A DNA stretch of 50,581 nt, taken from NCBI GenBank assembly GCA_039815825.1, contig JBCBYO010000021.1, positions 1 through 50,581 of the forward strand, in the 5' to 3' direction. The notes below the pieces were generated by a model. The model was not told the DNA's origin. It searched no databases and was given only the letters and a program-made list of their open reading frames with translations. The stretch is from JBCBDX01 sp039815825. Its GTDB lineage: Bacteria > Pseudomonadota > Alphaproteobacteria > Rhizobiales > Rhizobiaceae. Shown one piece after another: positions 1-8,623 of this stretch. How positions within the stretch are numbered: position 1 is the first letter of the stretch; each line of letters begins with the position of its first letter. A program made the position numbers and the translations under genes.

Positions 1-1
1 C

Positions 2-796
2 AATGGCCGGACGATCACCACCGTTACCGGCGACGTTGATACAAGTGTCGTCACAGCGCAAGAAGCCAACACGATCATCCGCGACGAGCTCATTCCCGTT
101 CTTGTCGAGAACTATCCGGGTGTGCTGGTCGATTTTGGCGGTGAGCAACGAACGCAAGGCGATACACAAGCTGCGCTCGGACAAGCAACGGGATTTGCGC
201 TCTTCGTGATCTTTGCCCTGCTGGCCCTGATCTTCCGTTCTTACATCCAGCCGATTGTAGTCATGCTGGCGATCCCGCTTGGGCTCATTGGTGCGGTGTT
301 GGGCCACTATATCGTTGGTGTGTCGCTCGGGCTCTTGTCGATATTCGGTATCATCGGTTTGGCTGGTGTCGTGATCAACAACTCGCTCGTCATGATCGAT
401 CTCTACAATGAGTATCTTGAGGACGGCATGGATACCCGCACTGCTGTGATAGAGGGCACGAAAGACCGTTTTCGCCCCATACTGCTCACTTCCCTCACCA
501 CTTTCCTTGGCATTTACCCGCTCATCACGGAGACAAGCCTTCAGGCGCAGTTCCTCATTCCACTGGCGGTTTCGATTGGTTTTGGCGTGCTCTTTGGAAC
601 GGTAATTATCGTTTTGGCCGTCCCCGCGTTCTTCATCGCGCAGTCGAGGCTGTTTTTCACCTTCCAGAGGCCGGATGCCGCGGGCATGGAGAACAAAGAG
701 CCTGCCGGGGTGATCGAAGGATCAAGCGCAAAGCCAAGTGTTGACGTCGTTCAAGACAATCTCAAACCAACTAGCCTGCCACTGGCAGCCGAATGA
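2..796 (+). CDS. RND efflux transporter permease subunit, C-terminal part (5' truncated by window)
   Basis: The reading frame is open from the first bases of the window, so the gene starts upstream. The visible 264 residues match the C-terminal part of AcrB/HAE-type RND pumps: a piece of the periplasmic domain, then hydrophobic helices holding the typical stretches LALIFRSYIQP, SIFGIIGLAGVVINNSLVMID and RPILLTSLTTFLG. These inner-membrane proteins export drugs or other hydrophobic compounds using the proton gradient, with a periplasmic adaptor and an outer-membrane channel. The substrate cannot be told from this part. The protein ends in a hydrophilic tail of about 45 residues. Its stop overlaps the start of the next gene (ATGA at 793-796), so the two are probably cotranscribed. 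Confidence 0.93.
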   Translation, partial: NGRTITTVTGDVDTSVVTAQEANTIIRDELIPVLVENYPGVLVDFGGEQRTQGDTQAALGQATGFALFVIFALLALIFRSYIQPIVVMLAIPLGLIGAVLGHYIVGVSLGLLSIFGIIGLAGVVINNSLVMIDLYNEYLEDGMDTRTAVIEGTKDRFRPILLTSLTTFLGIYPLITETSLQAQFLIPLAVSIGFGVLFGTVIIVLAVPAFFIAQSRLFFTFQRPDAAGMENKEPAGVIEGSSAKPSVDVVQDNLKPTSLPLAAE

Positions 797-1194
797 CGGG
801 GAGTAAGTTGAAACAAGGTCATGCAGCTGAACGACGGTCAATTATCGACTGGTTGGTTATCATGGTCACGTTGGGGCTCGTGGTGACGCTCCTCGCCGGT
901 AGCGGGCAAATGTTGCTCGGCACCGATCAAATCGTCGCTGTGTTCAATGAAATCGGTCTCGGTAAGCCTTACCGTATCCTGATGGGCCTTGGCTGTTTGG
1001 CAGCTGCTGCCCTCTTGCTTGTCGAACGTTGGCAAGGGGTCGGAGCAACTGTCTCTGTATTGGTAATGGTCTGCATCGTTCCGATCCAAGTCATGGTCGG
1101 TGAAAGTGTCGCCCCGCCAACTACACTTTTGGTCATGAGTGTTCTCGTCGCATGGTACCACTATAACTGGCTTGCAAAAAAAGAAGCAGATTAA
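793..1194 (+). CDS. Small DoxX-like integral membrane protein
   Basis: The product has 133 residues and about four predicted membrane helices (around residues 18-36, 60-78, 84-103 and 108-125). The pattern GSGQMLLG ... FNEIGLG ... ILMGLGCLAAAALLL resembles the DoxX/DoxD-like fold, where a short GxxKLxG-type motif precedes a helix. The gene starts inside the stop codon of the RND pump gene and is followed after 3 bases by a similar gene, which suggests a duplicated pair in the efflux operon. The function is unknown. DoxX-like proteins have been linked to thiol stress or quinone chemistry, but nothing here proves that. Confidence 0.75.
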   Translation: MTGSKLKQGHAAERRSIIDWLVIMVTLGLVVTLLAGSGQMLLGTDQIVAVFNEIGLGKPYRILMGLGCLAAAALLLVERWQGVGATVSVLVMVCIVPIQVMVGESVAPPTTLLVMSVLVAWYHYNWLAKKEAD

Positions 1195-1197
1195 GGC

Positions 1198-1590
1198 GTG
1201 ATCATGCAGTCACATCCGTGGGAAAGTTTACGCGAATTTCTGGCTTTTACGCTTCAATTTGTCTTGGCAGCCGTTTGCATTATGGCCTCTGTCGGCAAGC
1301 TGCTCGGCTATGAAACAAGTTTGACCACACTGGAAGGTATTGGTTTGAACGGCTATCAGGGCGCGATCATTGGTGTGATCGAAGTTGCCGCGGGCATACT
1401 GTTGATATTGCCGCAAACGGCGCGATATGGCGCGATCCTGTTGGCGGCACTCATGGTCAGCGCAAACCGCCTTTTCATTTTTTCAACGTCAGAAGCAGCG
1501 CCTGCTTTTTCCTTAGTGATTTTGGCGCTGTGCCTCATCCTTGCGTTGATACGGTGGCACACCCGCGCCGACCCGGCAATCACTCGATAA
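1198..1590 (+). CDS. DoxX family membrane protein
   Basis: The product has 130 residues and four hydrophobic segments. The N-terminal half has the DoxX signature more clearly than its neighbour: ASVGKLLGYE followed by LEGIGLNGYQGAIIGVIEVAAGILLILP, where the GxxKL motif and the Glu in the second helix are family features. A GTG start at 1198 lies 3 bases after the previous stop. An in-frame ATG at 1204 is an equal alternative. It is probably the last gene of the RND operon. About 70 bases separate it from the convergent SulP gene. The role is unknown. Confidence 0.75.
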   Translation: MIMQSHPWESLREFLAFTLQFVLAAVCIMASVGKLLGYETSLTTLEGIGLNGYQGAIIGVIEVAAGILLILPQTARYGAILLAALMVSANRLFIFSTSEAAPAFSLVILALCLILALIRWHTRADPAITR

Positions 1591-1658
1591 ATCTATCACC
1601 GCATCTTTCGATCTGGTTTTTCAACTTCCAGCGGCTCTGTCAGCCGATGGCCACCGAG

Positions 1659-3809
1659 TTACCTTGAAAGCATGCTGTGCGCGAGCGCGGTTGTGCTCTT
1701 CAATCGTTGCGCCAGAATTCCCGCGGCGTATCGATGGATATCGCCCGCAATTTCTGGGTGCCCGTTTTCCAATGCTTCCATGTTGACGCGAAGGATTTCC
1801 ACTTCGTCTTCGGCGATGACGTCAGCGGTTCGAACCCCGCCTGAGTAATGCGCCAGCTCGCCGATCAGCGCGCCGGCACGAAACTGGGCGACCCTCATTT
1901 GGGACCCATTGGAACGTTTGATTTCCGCACGCATCTGACCTTGCAAGAGGAGGTAGAGCTCACGGCCGGACGAACCCGACTGAAACAAAACTGCTTCTGG
2001 TTGCAAAACGATGCGTTCAACCGGCCCTCCATCTCCTGCAAGGTCGGCAAGAAGTTTAATTAATTGCATTCGGGCCGTTGGCGTCGTTGGATTTGGCATC
2101 TCAGCCAACACCCGCTGCTCTAGAACTTCCAAAGCAATATCTTTGTCAGCTTCAAAACGCGGAGCCGCCGCGGGACCACAAGCGTCGAGAATCTGCTTTT
2201 GATATTCGTCGACTACTTTCACTAAAACGATCTCAACTTCGCTCTTGTGCGCGTCCCTCACGATGCGCCCAAGTGTTTGGATCGCTGAAACGTCAAGGCC
2301 TTGAACGTCGGTAAAGTCGAGAACAAGGGATTTTGGCGGGTTGACGGCAAACAGCTCTTTGCGAACCGTTTCCCGCAGCGCGTGGGCGGTGCCAAAGAAA
2401 ATGAACCCGTCCAAGTGAAGGATGACGAATTCATCCCCATGCTCGGAAAGCCAAGATAGTTCGCCCATCGGCCGTTCGACGCGGCTGCGCTCGCTTGTAA
2501 GCGTGGTACGTGAGCGCACACAGTCTATTTTTGCGTAGGTGAGCAGGAATAGCACGATAGCGGTCAATAGCCCGACAAAAACCGCCCAGAGAAAACCAGC
2601 AGTGCCCGCCACTACGACGATGCCAACAACAAGTGCATAGTCAAAGGTCGACAGTTTGCCCCAGCTATCCTTCAGCCAGGTCAATAAGAGATCGATGCCG
2701 ATAAAGATTAGCAAGGCACTGAAAACACCGACCGGCAATGAGCCGAGGGCCGATGCTCCGAAAACCAGCGCCAGCAAGCAGCCGCAAGCGCCAACAAGGC
2801 CGGGCAATCGTCCCGCGACGCCAAGTTTCTTGGCTATTGCCGGTTCCGCGATGGATTGAAAGCCAGGTAGGCCACCAAACACCGCGCTGCCCACATTTGC
2901 CAAACCCGTGCCTCGTAGATCTTTGTCAGTATCCAGATCGCGATCAAAGACTGTTTCGAGGCCAGAGATGTTCAAGATGGTCCCAAGAAGCGTAAGGCCA
3001 GTAACCGCTAGGATCAGGGGGGCTTGCTGTATAACCAACCACCAATCAGCGCGCCACAAGATGCTAGGATCCACATTTCGGATAAAAGTCGTCCCCGTAA
3101 ACGGGCCGAGCAAGAGCCCTAGTGTCCGCGCTTCTTCCAGAGAAATGCCGAGGAGCCACAAAGCGAGGTAAAACATGGCAAATAGTGCCGACAGGGTGCC
3201 CGGTAGGAAGAAGATCGAACTGACACGACGCGCGCCGTAAGCGAGCGCCAATCCGGCAATAGCCCACGGGACCCAAGTATAAAGAACGTCGACGGCGAAA
3301 ATTTTGGGCAAGGTGAACGTCGTTACGTTCTCGTTCACCAGCATGGAAAGGCTCGCTAGCACGATAAGATAACCAGTCGCGGCAAGGAACCCGGCGATCA
3401 CCTGGTGGGGTACATACCGGATCACCGCGCCCCATCGAAAAGCACCTACAAATAAGGCGATTATACCTGTGGTGAGCGCAGAAATGGGGACCAGTACAGC
3501 GACGGTTGCAGCGGTCACATCAAGGTCAACGGCGACTTGGCCAGCGACCATTGCCGAAACGCCACTGGCAAGAAGTATGGCTGGCGCATCCTGCGGTAGT
3601 GCCATTGCCTCTTTGGCACTGAAAAAGAAGCTGCCGATCAGAAGCATTACGGTTGCACCAATCAGCGTGTGTGCAATGCCCATGCCAAGATATGGGGCTA
3701 GCGGACCAACGTAGATAATCGCCACAAAAGAAATAATGGTGACGACGCTGATCATTGCAAGGATCGGCGCGCCCACAAGTACGCTGAAGATTGCTTTTTT
3801 ATCGATCAA
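1659..3809 (-). CDS. SulP-family anion transporter with STAS and cyclic-nucleotide-binding domains
   Basis: The product has 716 residues. Residues 1 to about 420 form a multi-helix SulP permease core (HQVIAGFLAATGYLIVLASLSML and GLPGFQSIAEPAIA are typical). Residues about 440-560 form a STAS domain with LVLDFTDVQGLDVSAIQTLG. Residues about 595-716 form a Crp-like cyclic-nucleotide-binding domain (AVLFQSGSSGRELYLLLQGQ, ALIGELAHYSGGVRTADV). SulP proteins move sulfate, bicarbonate or other anions or dicarboxylates. The C-terminal regulatory domain suggests control by a nucleotide or a pseudo-ligand. The only start that gives the full length is TTG at 3809, and I see no strong ribosome-binding site, so the exact N terminus is uncertain. 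It lies downstream of phnF on the same strand but 120 bases away, so a functional link is doubtful. Confidence 0.9.
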   Translation of the reverse strand: MIDKKAIFSVLVGAPILAMISVVTIISFVAIIYVGPLAPYLGMGIAHTLIGATVMLLIGSFFFSAKEAMALPQDAPAILLASGVSAMVAGQVAVDLDVTAATVAVLVPISALTTGIIALFVGAFRWGAVIRYVPHQVIAGFLAATGYLIVLASLSMLVNENVTTFTLPKIFAVDVLYTWVPWAIAGLALAYGARRVSSIFFLPGTLSALFAMFYLALWLLGISLEEARTLGLLLGPFTGTTFIRNVDPSILWRADWWLVIQQAPLILAVTGLTLLGTILNISGLETVFDRDLDTDKDLRGTGLANVGSAVFGGLPGFQSIAEPAIAKKLGVAGRLPGLVGACGCLLALVFGASALGSLPVGVFSALLIFIGIDLLLTWLKDSWGKLSTFDYALVVGIVVVAGTAGFLWAVFVGLLTAIVLFLLTYAKIDCVRSRTTLTSERSRVERPMGELSWLSEHGDEFVILHLDGFIFFGTAHALRETVRKELFAVNPPKSLVLDFTDVQGLDVSAIQTLGRIVRDAHKSEVEIVLVKVVDEYQKQILDACGPAAAPRFEADKDIALEVLEQRVLAEMPNPTTPTARMQLIKLLADLAGDGGPVERIVLQPEAVLFQSGSSGRELYLLLQGQMRAEIKRSNGSQMRVAQFRAGALIGELAHYSGGVRTADVIAEDEVEILRVNMEALENGHPEIAGDIHRYAAGILAQRLKSTTALAHSMLSR

Positions 3810-3929
3810 CGAAACGGTTGGTCTTCTGTTGGGTTGCGGTTCATTAGGGATTAGGCGTGAGCCGATTGATGTCCGGTTTCTTTTAAATCCGAACCGGAAA
3901 TAGTCAAAGCACTATGGCCGCTGAAGTTA

Positions 3930-4712
3930 TCAAACGGGGTCGTTTTCGATCGTCAGCGAGACGCGATCGGCGGCAAAACGGGTGCGGGAATACTGGATTG
4001 GCTGTCCCTTACTGTCGCTGTTGACCGCCAATGTGACCAGCACAATCGCACCGGGCGACAACCGCATGTGCCGCAAGTCGTCACCTGCCGCATGCTGCGC
4101 TTCAATTTTGGTCGATGTGCGTGTGTAGTCATCAACACCGTGCAGCGCGAGTGCTTTTGTATAAGAGCCGGTATTCTCTAGCGAATGTTGGATCCCTGAA
4201 AAACGGGCGTCGCTGAACCAAGACGTGGAACATGATAGCGCCATATCATCTGCTTCACTGAGCGTCTCGAGCCGAATGACCGCCGCGCCCGGCGTTAGGT
4301 CCAGCGCACCCGCCACATCAATATTCGCCGGCTCGATGGCATGTTCCAGCAGTAGTGCACGTGTTGCCCGAGATTGGCTTGCCAGGCCCTCCGAAAAACG
4401 GGTGCGTCGCGCAATCGGGTAGGTCAAGCGCCGCCTTCGCTTGATAAAGGTTCCTTGCCCCTGGCGACTTTCCAGCACGCCTTCATTGCCAAGCGCTTGC
4501 AATGCCGCCCGCACTGTATGCCGGTTCACACCAAACTCTTGCGCCAACGCAAATTCCGCTGGCAAGCGATCATCATTTGAAAATCTGCCCGCCGCAATCT
4601 GCTGGCGCAAACTGTCAGCAATCTGGCGCCAGATGGCGATACCCGATTTGCGCTCCGGCGGCTTGGATAAAAGATTGTCCACTTTTGCGTCGTTTTGCAT
4701 CGCACTAGTCAT
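3930..4712 (-). CDS. phnF: PhnF, GntR/HutC-family repressor of the phn operon
   Basis: The product has 260 residues. It has an N-terminal GntR winged helix (about residues 25-95, with LPAEFALAQEFGVNRHTVRA) and a C-terminal UTRA ligand-binding domain (about 110-255), the HutC/PhnF architecture. Divergent placement next to phnG fits the phosphonate regulator PhnF. A perfect inverted repeat at 4754-4773, between the two start regions, is the likely binding site. The start is ATG at 4712, and an in-frame ATG at 4700 is a second choice. The assignment rests on fold and context. The ligand, probably a phosphonate or phosphate-related molecule, is not visible from sequence. Confidence 0.88.
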   Translation of the reverse strand: MTSAMQNDAKVDNLLSKPPERKSGIAIWRQIADSLRQQIAAGRFSNDDRLPAEFALAQEFGVNRHTVRAALQALGNEGVLESRQGQGTFIKRRRRLTYPIARRTRFSEGLASQSRATRALLLEHAIEPANIDVAGALDLTPGAAVIRLETLSEADDMALSCSTSWFSDARFSGIQHSLENTGSYTKALALHGVDDYTRTSTKIEAQHAAGDDLRHMRLSPGAIVLVTLAVNSDSKGQPIQYSRTRFAADRVSLTIENDPV

Positions 4713-4719
4713 CGCTTTG

Positions 4720-4753
4720 TCACATGTGATAGCTAAACACAGAACATGTTTAG
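4720..4753. promoter_or_regulatory. Palindromes in the phnF-phnG divergent promoter region
   Basis: Two further dyads sit beside the PhnF-type operator: the perfect 10-bp palindrome TCACATGTGA (4720-4729) and the inverted repeat CTAAACA-N7-TGTTTAG (4733-4753), which contains the palindrome AACATGTT. They may be promoter elements or binding sites for phnF autoregulation. I cannot assign a specific protein. Confidence 0.35.
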
Positions 4754-4773
4754 TTGTCTATAACAATAGACAA
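4754..4773. promoter_or_regulatory. Likely PhnF operator upstream of phnG
   Basis: TTGTCTAT-AACA-ATAGACAA is a perfect 8-bp inverted repeat with a 4-bp centre. GntR/HutC-family regulators bind dyads of this size. The TATAGAC core resembles the published PhnF-type site of mycobacteria as I remember it. The dyad lies 22 bases before the chosen phnG start, where a bound repressor would block transcription of phnG. Confidence 0.65.
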
Positions 4774-4795
4774 ATTTAAAAGGAAGAGCGGGGCT

Positions 4796-5233
4796 GTGCT
4801 GAACCGGAATGAACGTCACGCCGCTATTGCGCAAGCAAGCGGCGCACAATTGAACGAAATCTGGGGTAGGGTCGGCCTTGATCCAGCCTTCGAGATGTTG
4901 CGCGGCCCAGAGACGGGCTTGGTGTCTTTAAAAGGCCGCATCGGAGGAGCGGGTGCTCCTTTCCCCTTTGGCGACGCGACAGCCACACGAGCGTCGGTTC
5001 GTTTAAGTGACGGGCGTGTTGGACACGCACTTTTACTGGGGCGTGACAAGGAACGGGCCACGATTGCTGCGGTTGTGGATGCGCTATGCTGCGAAGATGG
5101 TGATGCCAAGCACGTCGATGCACATCTCATTGAGCCTCTGTTGGCCGAAATAGAGTCGCGTGACACCAACCGTGCAGCGCAAACGGCCGCGACGCGTGTC
5201 GACTTCTTTACGATGGTGCGGGGTGAAGACTGA
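4796..5233 (+). CDS. phnG: PhnG, subunit of the C-P lyase core complex
   Basis: The product has 145 residues. It carries the family patterns LRGPETGLVSLKGRIGGAGAPFPFGDATATR and GRVGHALLLGRDKERATIAAVVDAL (shown here as landmarks, residues about 40-110). PhnG joins PhnH, PhnI and PhnJ in the core complex that converts phosphonates to ribose 1-phosphonate triphosphate derivatives and cleaves the C-P bond. I chose GTG at 4796 because AGGAAGAG (4781-4788) lies 7 bases upstream. A longer frame from TTG at 4754 would begin inside the operator. The stop overlaps the phnH start (TGATG). Confidence 0.92.
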   Translation: MLNRNERHAAIAQASGAQLNEIWGRVGLDPAFEMLRGPETGLVSLKGRIGGAGAPFPFGDATATRASVRLSDGRVGHALLLGRDKERATIAAVVDALCCEDGDAKHVDAHLIEPLLAEIESRDTNRAAQTAATRVDFFTMVRGED

Positions 5234-5844
5234 TGTCAGCGACACAAGAAGCTTATGTGGGTGGCTTTGATAATCCAGTGATCGACGCTCAGGCCGTATT
5301 TGGGTCGGTCATGTCGGCTCTGGCGCGCCCCGGGACGATACAGCCTTTGTCATCGAACGCGCATGCGCCGAGCCCACTTAACAGGGGAACGGCACAAATC
5401 GCGCTGACGCTTTTTGATGCAGATTCTGCGATCTACATCGACGCGCCACTGCGCGACGAGACCAGTGTCGCATGGCTAAAGTTTCACACCGGTGCCACCA
5501 TTACCGAAGAAAAAGCGGTAGCGCATTTTGCGATCCTTAGTGGCCCTAGTGCGATGGTGGGCCTCGATAGTTTTGCTCAAGGAAGTCAGGAATATCCTGA
5601 CCGTTCTACTACGCTGATTGTACAAGTCGACGGATTTGACGGAGTGCCGCGCTGGCAACTGACAGGCCCCGGCATCAACGGTGCAACGCAAATGTCGCCG
5701 CTCGCAGTGCCCAACACGACAAGCGAGGTATGGGCCCGCAACAACAGATTATTTCCGCGCGGTGTCGACGCCATTTTCGCGGGGCCGGAAACGCTTGCGG
5801 CTCTACCGCGCACTACGCGCATTTCACCATTGGGAGGGTCGTGA
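5233..5844 (+). CDS. phnH: PhnH, subunit of the C-P lyase core complex
   Basis: The product has 203 residues, close to the usual length. The N terminus has the family pattern GGFDNPVIDAQAVFGSVMSA followed by LARPG, and later SPLNRGTAQIALTLFDADS. PhnH is a core-complex subunit that pairs with PhnG, PhnI and PhnJ. The gene overlaps phnG by one base and is followed by phnI after one base, consistent with translational coupling in the phnGHIJKL operon. Confidence 0.94.
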   Translation: MSATQEAYVGGFDNPVIDAQAVFGSVMSALARPGTIQPLSSNAHAPSPLNRGTAQIALTLFDADSAIYIDAPLRDETSVAWLKFHTGATITEEKAVAHFAILSGPSAMVGLDSFAQGSQEYPDRSTTLIVQVDGFDGVPRWQLTGPGINGATQMSPLAVPNTTSEVWARNNRLFPRGVDAIFAGPETLAALPRTTRISPLGGS

Positions 5845-5845
5845 C

Positions 5846-6955
5846 ATGTATGTTGCCGTCAAGGGTGGCGAAAAGGCCATCGATAATGCACATGCGCTAC
5901 TTGCAGACCGGCGCCGTGGCGACCGAGCGGTCGACGCGCTTTCGCTAAAGCAGATTAGCGAACAACTGGCGCTGAGCGTTGACCGGGTAATGAGTGAAGG
6001 ATCGCTGTATGATCGCGAGCTTGCTGCTCTTGCTATAAAGCAGGCGCGTGGAGATCTCATCGAGGCGATTTTCTTGGTGCGCGCTTATCGCACCACTTTG
6101 CCACGCTTTGGAAGTAGCGAACCTATCAATACCGGCCAGATGAAGTTGGAGCGTCGGATTTCCGCGACCTACAAGGACTTGCCCGGCGGACAGATGTTAG
6201 GCCCAACTTTTGACTATACCCATAGGCTGCTCGATCCTCAGCTGGCTGGCGATCATGAGCCTGGCAAACCGCCTGCACAGCATGAGGAAAAGCCGGTGGC
6301 CGCCATGCGGGTATCGGAAATTCTTGCCCAAGAAAGCCTGATTGAAGAAGACGGTAAAGCATCTTCAGAAGCGCCACTTGATATCACACGGGAGCCGATG
6401 GAGTTCCCGCTTGAGCGTGAAACCCGACTGCAAGCATTGTCCCGCGGGGACGAGGGCTTCTTGCTGGCGCTTGGATACTCAACCCAGCGAGGCTATGCGC
6501 GTAACCATCCATTTGTTGGTGAAATTCGCATTGGCGAAGTTAATGTCGAGATGGATGTTCCGGAATTGGATGGACCGGTGACGATCGGTCGTATTCAGGT
6601 CACCGAATGCCAAATGGTCAATCAGTTCAAAGGTTCTGCAGTGGCGCCGCCGCAGTTTACGCGTGGCTACGGATTGGTGTTCGGCCAATCGGAACGAAAA
6701 GCGATGTCGATGTCGCTTTGTGACCGCGCTTTGCGTGCTGACGAATTGGGCGAAGACAAAACAGCGCCGGCTCAAGACGAAGAGTTCGTCATCTCCCATT
6801 GTGACAATGTGCAGGCGACCGGCTTCGTCGAGCACCTCAAACTTCCCCACTATGTGGATTTCCAAGCGGAGTTGGAACTCGTTCGCGGCATGCGTGAAGA
6901 ATTTGAAAAAAGCAGCTCAGCCGAAATGTCCGACTTCCAGGAGGCAGCCGAATGA
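5846..6955 (+). CDS. phnI: PhnI, C-P lyase core subunit (nucleosidase)
   Basis: The product has 369 residues (about 354 in E. coli). It starts MYVAVKGGEKAIDNAHALL, the conserved PhnI N terminus, so ATG at 5846 is chosen although the frame is open 55 codons further upstream inside phnH. PhnI, with PhnG, PhnH and PhnL, transfers the phosphonate onto the ribose of ATP with release of adenine. The later stretches LALGYSTQRGYARNHPFVGEIR and VTECQMVNQF support the family. The stop overlaps the phnJ start by 4 bases (ATGA). Confidence 0.95.
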   Translation: MYVAVKGGEKAIDNAHALLADRRRGDRAVDALSLKQISEQLALSVDRVMSEGSLYDRELAALAIKQARGDLIEAIFLVRAYRTTLPRFGSSEPINTGQMKLERRISATYKDLPGGQMLGPTFDYTHRLLDPQLAGDHEPGKPPAQHEEKPVAAMRVSEILAQESLIEEDGKASSEAPLDITREPMEFPLERETRLQALSRGDEGFLLALGYSTQRGYARNHPFVGEIRIGEVNVEMDVPELDGPVTIGRIQVTECQMVNQFKGSAVAPPQFTRGYGLVFGQSERKAMSMSLCDRALRADELGEDKTAPAQDEEFVISHCDNVQATGFVEHLKLPHYVDFQAELELVRGMREEFEKSSSAEMSDFQEAAE

Positions 6956-7842
6956 CCATGGACAGCGAATTGGCAACCTACAATTTTGCCTACCTCGACG
7001 AGCAGACCAAACGGATGATCCGCCGTGCGATCCTCAAGGCCATCGCCATACCCGGGTATCAGGTGCCCTTTGCCAGCCGCGAAATGCCAATGCCCTATGG
7101 GTGGGGAACCGGCGGCGTGCAGGTCACAGCATCGATTATCGGGCCGGACGATATACTCAAGGTGATCGACCAAGGCTCGGATGACACGACCAATGCGGTC
7201 TCCATCCGGAAGTTCTTCGAAAACACGGCGGATGTCGCAACAACCACTGACACGCAGGAAGCGACAATTATCCAGACGCGGCACCGCATCCCGGAGGAGC
7301 CGCTGCAGGAAGGTCAAACGCTGGTCTATCAGGTGCCGATACCCGAGCCGTTGCGTTTTCTAGAGCCGCGTGAAACCGAAACGCGAAAGATGCATGCTTT
7401 GGAAGAATACGGGCTCATGCACGTTAAACTCTACGAGGACATTGCAAAGAACGGCCGCATCGCGACCACCTATGCCTATCCGGTCAAGGTTGAAGGCCGC
7501 TACGTGATGGACCCGTCGCCGACGCCGAAGTTTGATAATCCAAAAATGGACAATTCTCCGGCGCTGCAATTGTTTGGTGCCGGGCGTGAAAAGCGGATTT
7601 ATGCCATTCCGCCCTACACGCAGGTCGTCAGTCTTGATTTCGAAGACCACCCGTTTGAGGTCAACAAATTCAAAGAACCATGTGCTCTTTGCGGCGCCCA
7701 GGGTGTTTATCTCGATGAGGTCATTTTGGACGATCGGGGCGGGCGGATGTTCTGTTGTTCCGATACGGACTTCTGCGAGAAGCGGCGCGCGGCCGGTCAC
7801 GTTGGCTCACACACTGAAAAGGGTTTGGAGGCAGCACAATGA
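6952..7842 (+). CDS. phnJ: PhnJ, radical-SAM carbon-phosphorus lyase
   Basis: The product has 296 residues. PhnJ cleaves the C-P bond of ribose 1-phosphonate 5-phosphate by radical chemistry with a [4Fe-4S] cluster and S-adenosylmethionine. The expected cysteines are present near the C terminus: Cys244 and Cys247 (PCALCGA), Cys269 and Cys275 (FCCSDTDFCEKR). In the E. coli enzyme the matching residues bind the cluster or form the thiyl radical. Cys268 is an extra cysteine next to the ligand. The N-terminal IPGYQVPFASREMPMPYGWG is strongly conserved. All key residues are intact, so the enzyme should be active. Confidence 0.97.
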   Translation: MTMDSELATYNFAYLDEQTKRMIRRAILKAIAIPGYQVPFASREMPMPYGWGTGGVQVTASIIGPDDILKVIDQGSDDTTNAVSIRKFFENTADVATTTDTQEATIIQTRHRIPEEPLQEGQTLVYQVPIPEPLRFLEPRETETRKMHALEEYGLMHVKLYEDIAKNGRIATTYAYPVKVEGRYVMDPSPTPKFDNPKMDNSPALQLFGAGREKRIYAIPPYTQVVSLDFEDHPFEVNKFKEPCALCGAQGVYLDEVILDDRGGRMFCCSDTDFCEKRRAAGHVGSHTEKGLEAAQ

Positions 7843-8621
7843 CGATGGATGACCAGCCACTATTGTCGGTCTCGGGCATTACAAAGGTCTATGGTGACCG
7901 GATCGGTTGCCGGGATGTTTCCTTTGAGCTTTGGCCGGGCGAAGTACTTGCTGTCGTCGGTGAAAGCGGCTCAGGCAAAACGACGCTTTTGAATTGCATT
8001 TCAACGCGGCTAACCCCAACCCAAGGCAGCGTTCGATATCATATGCGCGATGGTGAAATGCGCAGCTTGTTTGATATCGGTGAGGCCGAACGCCGCTTTC
8101 TGATGCGCACCGATTGGGGGTTCGTTCAGCAAAATCCTGCCGACGGGCTGCGGATGACGGTATCTGCGGGCGCTAATGTTGGTGAACGTTTGATGGCGGT
8201 CGGTGAACGCCATTATGGCAATATTCGCCAGACAGCAACCGACTGGCTCGGCCGCGTTGAGATTGAAGCAGATCGAATTGATGACCAACCGCGAGCCTTT
8301 TCCGGTGGCATGCGTCAGCGCCTGCAAATCGCCCGCAACTTGGTAACCTCACCGCGTTTAGTGTTTATGGATGAGCCGACCGGCGGTCTCGATGTGTCAG
8401 TCCAGGCCCGACTGCTGGATTTGGTTCGTGGGCTGGTTTCCGACCTTGGTTTGTCCATCGTTGTTGTCACCCACGATCTTGCCGTCGCACGTTTGTTGTC
8501 GCATCGTATGATGGTGATGAAAGATGGACAGGTCATCGAAACAGGCTTGACCGATCGCGTCCTCGACGATCCGCGCGAGCCCTACACGCAACTTCTCGTC
8601 TCCTCTATTTTACAGGTGTAA
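7839..8621 (+). CDS. phnK: PhnK, ABC-type ATPase of the C-P lyase complex
   Basis: The product has 260 residues with a complete ABC ATPase: Walker A GESGSGKTT (41-49), Q-loop FVQQNP, signature SGGMRQ (155-160), Walker B LVFMDEP (174-180) and the H-loop in VVVTHD. PhnK binds the core complex at PhnJ and is not a transporter ATPase. Position between phnJ and phnL and the ATGA overlap with phnJ support the name over a peptide-importer ATPase, which it resembles in sequence. Confidence 0.94.
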   Translation: MTMDDQPLLSVSGITKVYGDRIGCRDVSFELWPGEVLAVVGESGSGKTTLLNCISTRLTPTQGSVRYHMRDGEMRSLFDIGEAERRFLMRTDWGFVQQNPADGLRMTVSAGANVGERLMAVGERHYGNIRQTATDWLGRVEIEADRIDDQPRAFSGGMRQRLQIARNLVTSPRLVFMDEPTGGLDVSVQARLLDLVRGLVSDLGLSIVVVTHDLAVARLLSHRMMVMKDGQVIETGLTDRVLDDPREPYTQLLVSSILQV

Positions 8622-8623
8622 TC

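Noticed and set aside
4754..4796. Upstream TTG start for phnG
   Set aside because: The codons would cover the inverted-repeat operator, and no ribosome-binding site precedes the TTG. GTG at 4796 has one.
5681..5845. N-terminal extension of PhnI into phnH
   Set aside because: The conserved PhnI N terminus begins at ATG 5846, and the extra residues overlap phnH with no family match.
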